This document shows positions 32,901-38,479 of a stretch of 38,479 bases of DNA, piece by piece (position 1 is the first letter of the stretch; every line of letters starts with the position of its first letter). This stretch comes from Flavobacteriales bacterium. Its GTDB lineage: Bacteria; Bacteroidota; Bacteroidia; Flavobacteriales_G; JALEGO01. A program made the translations under genes and the position numbers. Under the pieces are notes generated by a model. That model was not told the origin of the DNA and did no database searches. It saw only the letters and a program-made list of their open reading frames with translations. The stretch lies in contig JAHDHZ010000024.1 in the NCBI GenBank assembly GCA_020631045.1, positions 1 through 38,479 of the forward strand, in the 5' to 3' direction.

Positions 32901-33354
32901 CGCCTTTTTTAGTTCCAGAGATTTCAACATTTACTTGCAAAGCATAAGTCCTAAAATAAGCTTGCAACCCACCATAAATCATAGAATTTCTTTAGAATAT
33001 CAATGGGCTAAAAAACAAAACAACATTGATTTAGGGGGGCAAAATAGCCAAAAACACGAAATAAAAACCATTTATCGGTACAGCAAAGCTGCCAAAATCA
33101 ATCTAGAATTAGAAGCAGCCTTATTGCTGTTAGACTTTAAAGACGCCTTTGATAATCCTATTACCAGCAACAGTTCTAGCATTGCTTTTGAAATGCTTGA
33201 AGGCCTTAACACCGGGCAAAATATCTTGTGGGGATGTTCAGCTCAAAAAACCATTAAAAAAAACACGCAGGTTACTTTCTTATACAACGGCAGAAAAAAT
33301 CAAAATTCAAAAGCCATTCACACTGGTTCTGCTGAGATTCGCATATTTTTCTAA
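29911..33354 (+). CDS. Large predicted outer-membrane/periplasmic protein of a Bacteroidota-specific family, unknown function
   Basis: This 1147-aa protein begins with TTG, which overlaps the Nudix stop by 4 bp, and has a signal peptide (about 1-19). A conserved core (about 130-200) includes GSIARGLRVGNAQDLALLSN, AAITDQNLPIQPEGN and QDFDRVFIELYN. It is followed by an Ig-like block near 290-340 (GTEKVFIDGKQLKRG, DYNTAQLTF) that recalls segments of SprA, the T9SS translocon, though it is not SprA. The rest (about 480-1147) alternates short polar and hydrophobic residues and ends AEIRIFF, as in an outer-membrane beta barrel with a terminal aromatic residue. I recall this family as widespread but uncharacterised in Bacteroidota. 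The function is unknown; a surface porin or translocon-like role is conjecture. Confidence 0.72.
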   Translation: MKFFLNVILICYAQQFFSQIYAVKRVKLKAQTNVWMQIDSSSIAPNSLLVWCGDALLDSSFFNYSAEKAKIKFLNTSCDSVVLTYRRLGFDFNKTYQNKKFDDYLYIKESKNPFEYSALTDQTSNSKNTIYKQGSIARGLRVGNAQDLALLSNLNLQLEGKISEEINIRAAITDQNLPIQPEGNTLQLQDFDRVFIELYNQKNSIIAGDFQIKSPHHHFLRYQKKSQGLHFVHGPKKEGLYTSISAAASRGKFARKTLAQQEGKQGPYALRGAENELFIIILSGTEKVFIDGKQLKRGAEHDYIIDYNTAQLTFTPKQPITKDKRVIIEFQYTDQSYARLLSQAQVGYQKDSLHAFLHLYTEGDLKNQSVNAELDDAKKSFLSTLGDDIDAAFFNAQDSIGYVQDRVLYEKIDSLGYTVYRYSTDPSVAHYALSFSDLGQGKGNYVLSENAANGKVYKWVKPDTVNGVLLQVGSFEPIVLLKTPKLNQMVTTGISKIYKKASFAIETALSNNNLNTFSALDNQNNIGTALNAKGSKKIDVSKHSYLELQLDYEFVHRDFTAIEWFRAPEFSRDQNINSLEIKEHQHLSAGGLALNNTKYNKLLAYKFQHYLIEKNTLNSFKHQILQDIKSKKFTINTNTEVLSSDFEVQTSTFWRNRSLLIWHINAQTDLGFRDDFENNQFFLQDSLLGNAYQFLELEGFIQRKDSSKSLRLSYIQRTDQKPFENKLSGATYADNIALSTHFFKHTHFNIKTQTTYRNLKIQNTDLSNDQPEETFLNRIEYNVQHPKQWFAHQFFYETASGFESRKEYVFVAVAPGRGNYTWIDYDSSGTQEQNEFEIAQFTDQANYVRVLTPSTEFIKTKNNQLSTALNLNLSGLSSPEKKLLNTFSKFSNQTAFQLNTKDASDGVFTVQNPFDVALTDTNLLGMNRVFRNTIFFDQSGHKFSSNYTVSNTANKVLSNNGYRFISNQTQELYLRAKLSKLALFEAKLLEGQKQQEDAFFSSRDFNIYLQSISPKISLQPTINHRISLEYQWAKKQNNIDLGGQNSQKHEIKTIYRYSKAAKINLELEAALLLLDFKDAFDNPITSNSSSIAFEMLEGLNTGQNILWGCSAQKTIKKNTQVTFLYNGRKNQNSKAIHTGSAEIRIFF

Positions 33355-33410
33355 TGTCAGGTTTCTAAAAAGATTTATCTTTTGTGCACTAATCATCAAA
33401 ACAAAACACA

Positions 33411-34220
33411 ATGAACAACACTTACATTCAACAAGGCATTGACATGGCCGTTCAATACTTTCCTAAAGTCCTTTTAGCAATTCTTACCCTTTGGATTGGT
33501 TTTTGGGTCGTTAAAAAAATCGTCAAACTCTCAGAACGTTTAATGGGTAGATCAGATTTAGATGAATCACTCAAAAAATTCTTAGGCTCTTTAATTGGTA
33601 TTTTATTAAAAGTACTTGTCGTGCTTTCAGTGGCCTCTATGTTTGGTGTAAATACCACCTCTTTTGTAGCAATTCTATCTGCTTTGATGGTTGGAGTTGG
33701 CATGGCGTTAAATGGTACAATTGGCCACTTTGCATCAGGGGTAATGCTTATGATTTTTAAACCCTTTAAGGTCGGTGATTTGGTTGATATAGGGGGCGGA
33801 AATCTTGGTGCAGTAGATGCCATTAACGCTTTTAATACTACCCTTAAAACCCTAGACAATAAGCGCATTATTATTGGCAACTCAAATGTAACGGGCAATA
33901 CCATTACCAATATTTCTGGTCAAGGTACGGTTGGAGTTGAGCTCACCTTTGGTATCGCTTATGACGCAAGCATTGACAAAGCCCGTGAGATTATTCTAAA
34001 GGTTGGAAAAGCTTGCCCGCACATTTTAGACAATCCCGCTCAAGGTGTAGTCGTGGCTGAATTGGCTGACAATTCTGTGAACTTAGCAACCCGCCCATTT
34101 TGCAAGTCAGAACACTATTGGGACACGCTTTTTTACATGCAAGAAAATGTTAAAAAAGAATTAGATAAAGCAAACATTGGCATTCCGTTTCCGCAGATGG
34201 ATGTGCATATGATCAAGTAA
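33411..34220 (+). CDS. Small-conductance mechanosensitive channel (MscS family)
   Basis: This 269-aa inner-membrane channel has three helices (about 15-35, 58-82 and 88-118). The pore helix carries the Gly/Ala-rich segment LMVGVGMALNGTIGHFASGV that packs in MscS, then the beta domain FKVGDLVDIGGGNLGAVDAI and the alpha/beta part ending with IPFPQMDVHMIK. It opens under membrane tension to release solutes in hypo-osmotic shock. Length is close to E. coli MscS (286). A near-consensus box (TATCTTTTG, one extra T) lies at 33376-33384. Downstream is a long palindrome before the next transcription unit. Confidence 0.92.
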   Translation: MNNTYIQQGIDMAVQYFPKVLLAILTLWIGFWVVKKIVKLSERLMGRSDLDESLKKFLGSLIGILLKVLVVLSVASMFGVNTTSFVAILSALMVGVGMALNGTIGHFASGVMLMIFKPFKVGDLVDIGGGNLGAVDAINAFNTTLKTLDNKRIIIGNSNVTGNTITNISGQGTVGVELTFGIAYDASIDKAREIILKVGKACPHILDNPAQGVVVAELADNSVNLATRPFCKSEHYWDTLFYMQENVKKELDKANIGIPFPQMDVHMIK

Positions 34221-34266
34221 CCCAATTTTTAGAACGCTTCAAAAAATAGCCTTTCTTCGTTATCGA

Positions 34267-34378
34267 AACAAAACTGCGAGCAGGGCTTTTGGAAAAAGTC
34301 TTTTGCAGAGCGGTCAAAGATAAACTTTGAATGCTTTGCAAAAGACTTTTTCCAAAAGCCCTGCTCTGGTTTTATTAA
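34267..34378. repeat. Long inverted repeat/hairpin between mscS-like gene and surface module
   Basis: Arms at 34278-34307 and 34337-34366 are perfect inverted complements over 30 bp (beginning GAGCAGGGCTTTTGG). Inside, TCAAAG (34314-34319) pairs with CTTTGA (34325-34330) around a 5-nt loop, with GAGCGG and ATGCTT between them pairing at most positions. Outside, AACAAAAC and GTTTTATT extend the stem imperfectly. The total hairpin is far longer than a normal terminator and lacks a long T-run. It could be a MITE-like element, an RNA processing site or a strong stop for read-through. No transposase or clear target duplication is seen. Confidence 0.85.
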
Positions 34379-34429
34379 ACAACAACAATCAAGTTGCTTT
34401 AGAACGAGTAAAATTCTGGGTAAAGTTTG

Positions 34430-34437
34430 TACATTTG
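34430..34437 (+). promoter_or_regulatory. TAnnTTTG box of the surface-module operon
   Basis: TACATTTG ends 5 nt before the ATG at 34443, the same close spacing as at the dCMP deaminase gene. It predicts a leaderless transcript for the three-gene operon. Confidence 0.6.
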
Positions 34438-34442
34438 GCAGC

Positions 34443-37139
34443 ATGAAAAAACTTTATGCTCTTACACAAATTATTCTGCTATCTATAATTTCATTATCAC
34501 AAACTGGTATTGGGTGTGACCAAGCAATAAATCTTGCTGGAAATTCAGGAAATGTTACCTTCAACACCTCAACATCTCAAAGTGCTTTCAACGGTGGAAA
34601 CTTTGGTCTAGGGAATTTCATTTGCCCTTTTGATAACGACGGAAAAGATCTTGTTTACAAACTAAATAATCAAATACCCGCAGGCTACACAATTTATGTT
34701 TGGGGAGAAAGTATTTCAGCCGATCCCTACGTTACCTTAACAATAGATAGTTGTTTAGGCGAAGATCAAAGCTGCAAACCCTTATCAAATGACTTGTTGG
34801 CTTGGTACAACAACACAGGCGTAAATAAAGATGCATACCTAATCATTGATCAAGAAAACTCAAGTGTTGGATCTGGAATTTTACATTGGGAGATCAAACA
34901 ACAAACTAATGGCAACACTTGTAACGATGCTATTGTTCTAAGTGGCACTTCAGGGATGGTAAACATAAGTAACAATCAACCGAATTTAATAAACACTTTT
35001 ACTTCTTCGTTTTGTGGCTCTTCAGATGCTTCAGACGTTGTCATGCAGTTAGATCTTGTGCCAGATGGTTACAGTCTTTATATAAATCATGTTAAAAGCA
35101 GTCAGAATATTGATATTATAGCTTATCAAAATGATTGTAACTCAATCAACAATAGCTTAGATATTTGTTTGGGCGACAATCAAAGCGCCATTTGGGAAAA
35201 CAACTCAGGCGCTAGCCAGCAGATTTATCTAATCCTAGACGGTGAAGAATCATATAACACAGGAGGCAGTCAAATAGAATGGGAAATTTTTCAAACTCAA
35301 CCAGGAAATACTTGTGAGAACGCAATTTCACTTACTGGTTCAAACGGCACAATAAATTACAATACTGATCAGACTTACTATTCTGACAATTATTCTTCTT
35401 TTTGTGGAGGAAGCAATGGGAATGATGTTGTTTACAAGACTATTCCAGTACCTGCAGATTCAATTTTTACCGCATGGATAAACAACTCTAATCATGATCA
35501 TGTATTAACCGCATACCTTCATTGTGACTCAAGTCATTTAGATTGTGAAACAGACAATGATACTGTTGTTTGGTTCAACAACACAGGAAGCTCTCAAGAG
35601 CTTTTTATAGTAGTAGACGGACACTACGATAATGGAATGGGTGATTTAAACTGGAGCATCTCATCTCTTATACCCGCAGATGGCAACACATGTCAAAACT
35701 CTATTACTTTAACTGGTGATTCGGGTAGCTACGACTATAACACCAATAATATCTCTTTCACTAATTCTTCTAATTTTTCTTGTAATGAGGGAGGAAATGA
35801 CATCTACTTTTTAACACCTAACATACCAGTGGGTCATTCTATAAGCTTGTCAATTACTAATGATAATTACGATATTGTAATATATGCTGGATATGGATCA
35901 TGTGGTCAATTTACCGAAGTAATCTGTCATGACGAACCAGATAGTGAAATCCAATATTGGACTAATAACACAAACAGTCCTGTTCAACTCACCGTCGTTG
36001 TAGATGGTTGGGTTGGTGGATTTTTATCCAATGGCAATGGGGCTGGAAGCGGCACTCTAAATTGGGGTATTTCTGAGCCTACAACTAGTAACGCTCAGGG
36101 GCAATCTTGTGATAATCCCATTTCTCTGATGGGTTCACAAGGATCTTACACATACAACTCTTCTATAGATTATTCTAATGTGTCTACTTTTAATTGTAAT
36201 GCTGATGGTAATGATGTTTTCTTTGAGGTAGCAAATTCTATAAGCCCAGGACAATCTATACAAGTATGGTCCTCAAATGACAATTATGATGTGGTGTTTT
36301 CTGCAGGATATGGGTCTTGCAGTCAATTTACCGAAGTGATCTGCCATGATGACCCTGATGGTGACGTACAAACATGGACGAACAACACCAGTCAAAATCA
36401 AACACTGCTAATCATAACTGATGCATATAACTCTGGCGGAGGAGTTGCTGACTTAAATTGGCAAATCTTAGACTCTTCTTCTACTGGTATTGATTGTGAA
36501 TCTGCAATTCCATTAAGTGGTGTTTCTGGCTCGTACAACTATAACACCGACAATCTTACACTTCAAGATTTAAACTTATTATGCAATAGTGGTGGTAATG
36601 ACTTATATTTTGTTTTTTCTGAACAAGTTCCTTTTGAACATTATCTAAATGTGAGAACAGTAAACGATAATTATGACGTAGTACTGGGTGTTGGCTCAGG
36701 TTCTTGCTTAAATTTAACCCCACAACTTTGCCATGATGACCCTGATGGTGAGACTCAGAGCTGGTTTAATAATACCGGAACAGCACAACAAGTATTTGTT
36801 GTTGTTGATGGTTATAATGGGAGTAATGGTCAGGCAACCTTAGAATGGAATATTTCAGAAAATAATTTTCCAGTTTCAAGTACCTTAAAAAACAAAAAAA
36901 TAGGGTTTGATTTATATCCCAACCCAGCATCTGATCTAATCAACATCAATTTTCATGATTTTAATTCAAAAGAATTGTACATCGTTGAAATTACTGATGT
37001 TTTAGGTAAAACTGCTATTAAAGAAGCCTTAGGGTCTGCTGAACAAAGTTTTTCTATAAGTGCCCTGCCCTCTGGCTTTTACCATGCAATCATAAAAAGT
37101 GAAAACAATTCATATTCAGTCAATTTCTCTAAAAAATAA
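34443..37139 (+). CDS. T9SS-exported protein with six tandem beta-rich repeats
   Basis: After a signal peptide (about 1-19) this 898-aa protein carries six tandem repeats of about 125-140 residues (starting near 24, 158, 290, 416, 557 and 688). Each opens with Cys and an AIxLxGxxG-type motif, holds a GNDVYF-type strand and a conserved Cys, and ends in LxWxI. Repeats 4-6 share NYDVV and CHDDPDG. The layout suggests a pre-peptidase-C-like beta-sandwich with disulphides. The C-terminal about 80 residues (LYPNPASDLININF, DVLGKTAIKE, LPSGFYHAII) are a T9SS type A domain. No catalytic motif is seen, so a surface adhesin or glycan-binding role is conjecture. The next two genes follow after 3 and 9 nt and should be co-expressed. 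Confidence 0.82.
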   Translation: MKKLYALTQIILLSIISLSQTGIGCDQAINLAGNSGNVTFNTSTSQSAFNGGNFGLGNFICPFDNDGKDLVYKLNNQIPAGYTIYVWGESISADPYVTLTIDSCLGEDQSCKPLSNDLLAWYNNTGVNKDAYLIIDQENSSVGSGILHWEIKQQTNGNTCNDAIVLSGTSGMVNISNNQPNLINTFTSSFCGSSDASDVVMQLDLVPDGYSLYINHVKSSQNIDIIAYQNDCNSINNSLDICLGDNQSAIWENNSGASQQIYLILDGEESYNTGGSQIEWEIFQTQPGNTCENAISLTGSNGTINYNTDQTYYSDNYSSFCGGSNGNDVVYKTIPVPADSIFTAWINNSNHDHVLTAYLHCDSSHLDCETDNDTVVWFNNTGSSQELFIVVDGHYDNGMGDLNWSISSLIPADGNTCQNSITLTGDSGSYDYNTNNISFTNSSNFSCNEGGNDIYFLTPNIPVGHSISLSITNDNYDIVIYAGYGSCGQFTEVICHDEPDSEIQYWTNNTNSPVQLTVVVDGWVGGFLSNGNGAGSGTLNWGISEPTTSNAQGQSCDNPISLMGSQGSYTYNSSIDYSNVSTFNCNADGNDVFFEVANSISPGQSIQVWSSNDNYDVVFSAGYGSCSQFTEVICHDDPDGDVQTWTNNTSQNQTLLIITDAYNSGGGVADLNWQILDSSSTGIDCESAIPLSGVSGSYNYNTDNLTLQDLNLLCNSGGNDLYFVFSEQVPFEHYLNVRTVNDNYDVVLGVGSGSCLNLTPQLCHDDPDGETQSWFNNTGTAQQVFVVVDGYNGSNGQATLEWNISENNFPVSSTLKNKKIGFDLYPNPASDLININFHDFNSKELYIVEITDVLGKTAIKEALGSAEQSFSISALPSGFYHAIIKSENNSYSVNFSKK
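35889..36751 (+). repeat. Internal DNA repeats in repeats 4-6 of the T9SS repeat protein
   Basis: Repeats 4 and 5 share near-identical DNA at 35889-35937 and 36306-36354 (offset 417 bp), and repeats 5 and 6 have an identical 23-nt stretch at 36342-36364 and 36729-36751 (offset 387 bp). Similarity at DNA level, not only protein, implies recent expansion or gene conversion. Confidence 0.75.
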
Positions 37140-37142
37140 CTT

Positions 37143-37988
37143 ATGTTGAAAATCTTTAATGCTAAAAAAATTGCTCTCATAATTTGCTTGTTTGCCTATT
37201 CACTTCAAACTCAAGCTCAAAACGAAGTTGAAGCATACGATCAAGTCTACATGCGTGATGGTAGAATTCTAAAAGGACAAATAATTATGTTTCAAGATTC
37301 TGACGGAGATATAAACTTTAAAGACTTAGATGGCAGAACATATTCTATAACAAGAAAGCAATACCGTTTCTTTAGAGAAGATGTAGTATATATAAAAGGG
37401 GGTGATACTTTAGTTGTAAGACAGAGAAAAGAAGAAGGTTTTGGAGGAAGTGTCGGTTTTTACCTCGGAGGATATTCAAGTTCTTTGTCTGGTGGCAATC
37501 TCCCTGTTAGTTTACATGCTGCATTTGGTAAATATTTTTCAAGACAATTGTATACCGGATTAGCTTTTGATTATGGTTTTGTAGAGGGCGAAATAAGCCA
37601 ATTCTTCAATCCAAAAGCATTTATAAAATACCAATATGACGCTTACAAGAAAAACATTTCATCATACCTAATTGGTGAGCTAGGATATGGATATATGCAA
37701 GGAGAAATGGCTGCACCTTACTATTATAATGACAATTTCAATAACTTACAACAGCATACTCATGTTGTAACACAAGAGGCTGACTACTTAACACTCACTG
37801 TTGGGCATGGACTTGGTTTTATTTTAAAAAACTCTAACAGCATCTCTGTTGATCTAGTCTTGTCTAGATTTAATGCATTGAATAGAAACATCACCAATCA
37901 TAATCTTGAAAGTTGGTATAAACTTGATAAAGATGAGCCTATCCCATCTTTGACAACTTACGGTATTCGCATTCTTGTAAATCTTTAA
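37143..37988 (+). CDS. Predicted small outer-membrane barrel protein, unknown function
   Basis: This 281-aa protein has a signal peptide (about 1-25, cut near TQAQN). A short beta domain (about 30-85) starts YDQVYMRDGRILKGQI and resembles the SH3-like segments that precede barrels in other Bacteroidota envelope proteins. The C-terminal 190 residues alternate hydrophobic and polar residues with many aromatics (GGSVGFYLGGYSSSL, LTVGHGLGFIL) and end IRILVNL, consistent with an outer-membrane beta barrel. No family name is recognised. It starts 3 nt after the T9SS repeat-protein gene and ends 9 nt before the lipoprotein gene, so it probably serves the same surface structure, for example as an anchor or assembly factor; that is inference. 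Confidence 0.65.
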   Translation: MLKIFNAKKIALIICLFAYSLQTQAQNEVEAYDQVYMRDGRILKGQIIMFQDSDGDINFKDLDGRTYSITRKQYRFFREDVVYIKGGDTLVVRQRKEEGFGGSVGFYLGGYSSSLSGGNLPVSLHAAFGKYFSRQLYTGLAFDYGFVEGEISQFFNPKAFIKYQYDAYKKNISSYLIGELGYGYMQGEMAAPYYYNDNFNNLQQHTHVVTQEADYLTLTVGHGLGFILKNSNSISVDLVLSRFNALNRNITNHNLESWYKLDKDEPIPSLTTYGIRILVNL

Positions 37989-37997
37989 ACAAAAAAC

Positions 37998-38465
37998 ATG
38001 AAAAATCTCACCCTTTTATCTGCTTTACTTTTCATTTTCTCTCTAAACTCTTGTGTGAAAGAAGAAGAAAATGTCTTTAATGGTTACTATGAAAATGTAG
38101 GCAATAATTCCGAAGATGGATCCTATTCTTCATTTAAAATCACTAATGTTCAAATTTTAAATTTAGGGCAGCTTGATGGAGGTAGCCTTTACTTTACTGT
38201 TAGTGATCAAGATGGGGTAAATTACCACAATACTGAAAGCTATTATATTTATGATAGTGACTTACCTGCATCAATTGCTTACACAGACTGGAATGAATAT
38301 ATTCCAATCACCAACTTTACTTCTATGATTACTGTAACCATTAACGACTATCCTACCGATGCTGAATTAAAATTTATTCCAAACGATAAATTGGGGCAAT
38401 CTAGCTTTCAGTTAAGTGATCAAAGTACTGGTTTAATTGCCAATTTAACACTTCAGTGGAATTAA
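37998..38465 (+). CDS. Predicted lipoprotein, unknown function
   Basis: This 155-aa protein has a lipoprotein signal: positively charged start, hydrophobic core and lipobox-like SLNSC with the modified Cys at residue 19. The mature part is acidic with many Ser, Tyr and Asp residues and looks like a single beta-sandwich domain (FKITNVQILNLGQLDGG, YFTVSDQDGVNYHN). The residues after Cys, VKEEENVF, include acidic ones close to the start; in several Bacteroidota a motif of this sort directs lipoproteins to the cell surface, so surface exposure is possible. No family is recognised. It is the last gene of the three-gene module; the window ends 14 nt after its stop. Confidence 0.65.
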   Translation: MKNLTLLSALLFIFSLNSCVKEEENVFNGYYENVGNNSEDGSYSSFKITNVQILNLGQLDGGSLYFTVSDQDGVNYHNTESYYIYDSDLPASIAYTDWNEYIPITNFTSMITVTINDYPTDAELKFIPNDKLGQSSFQLSDQSTGLIANLTLQWN

Positions 38466-38479
38466 GCATAGATGTAAAT

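Noticed and set aside
34267-34378. Calling the long hairpin a plain rho-independent terminator
   Set aside because: The stem is several times longer than usual and is followed by only four Ts, so it is listed as an inverted repeat instead.
34229-34444. Minus-strand ORF of 71 codons over the long hairpin
   Set aside because: It exists only because the palindrome reads open on both strands; no start context, no recognisable protein.

Overview
The window looks like a chromosomal segment of a Bacteroidota bacterium, most likely in the Flavobacteriia. The basis is AT-rich DNA, four predicted secreted proteins with type IX secretion (T9SS) C-terminal sorting domains, promoter boxes of the form TAnnTTTG (the Bacteroidota -7 element), few Shine-Dalgarno sequences and frequent TTG starts. 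No integrase, transposase, phage gene, tRNA, rRNA or CRISPR array was seen. No gene-free stretch exceeds 300 bases; the longest (34221-34442) holds a very long hairpin.

Layout. 1-1222 (minus): a 37-aa ORF, a nucleotidyltransferase-fold protein and the 5' part of hppD, cut by the left edge. 1320-2762: an ALDH8-like aldehyde dehydrogenase. 2908-5651 (minus): an LtaS-like phosphoglycerol transferase followed by a lipid kinase, plausibly a head-group transfer and diacylglycerol recycling pair. 5694-10555 (plus): dCMP deaminase, O-antigen ligase-like protein, cytidine deaminase, and pdhA-pdhC (E1 alpha and E2 of pyruvate dehydrogenase; no E1 beta here). 10562-15172 (minus): a LolE/FtsX-like permease, a T9SS protein with a CxxCH haem motif, an M42 aminopeptidase and pyruvate kinase. 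15224-15709: a CvpA-family protein. 15881-18070 (minus): the acpP-fabF-rnc operon. 18132-23205 (minus): FemAB/GNAT-like protein, NodB-type deacetylase-like protein, rpsT, PAP2 phosphatase, folD and a family 2 glycosyltransferase. 23251-23811: ruvC. 23817-28525 (minus): two tandem T9SS-exported M43 metalloproteases. 28646-33354 (plus): an HTH/coiled-coil protein, a CoA-type Nudix hydrolase and a 1147-aa envelope protein of unknown function. 33411-34220: an MscS channel. 34443-38465 (plus): a three-gene surface module of a six-repeat T9SS protein, a small predicted barrel protein and a lipoprotein.

Most of the window is housekeeping and envelope biology. The signals least explained by ordinary annotation are: (1) a dispersed structured repeat of about 110 nt, present twice, each time between convergent genes and with a GCGAAGC loop; (2) a 30-bp perfect inverted repeat forming a hairpin of about 90 nt before the surface module; (3) several genes whose TAnnTTTG box ends only 4-7 nt before the start codon, implying leaderless or nearly leaderless mRNAs; (4) the 37-aa ORF plus nucleotidyltransferase pair separated by a poly-G tract. 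Five starts are placed downstream of the longest possible ORF start, on promoter, terminator or homology evidence.
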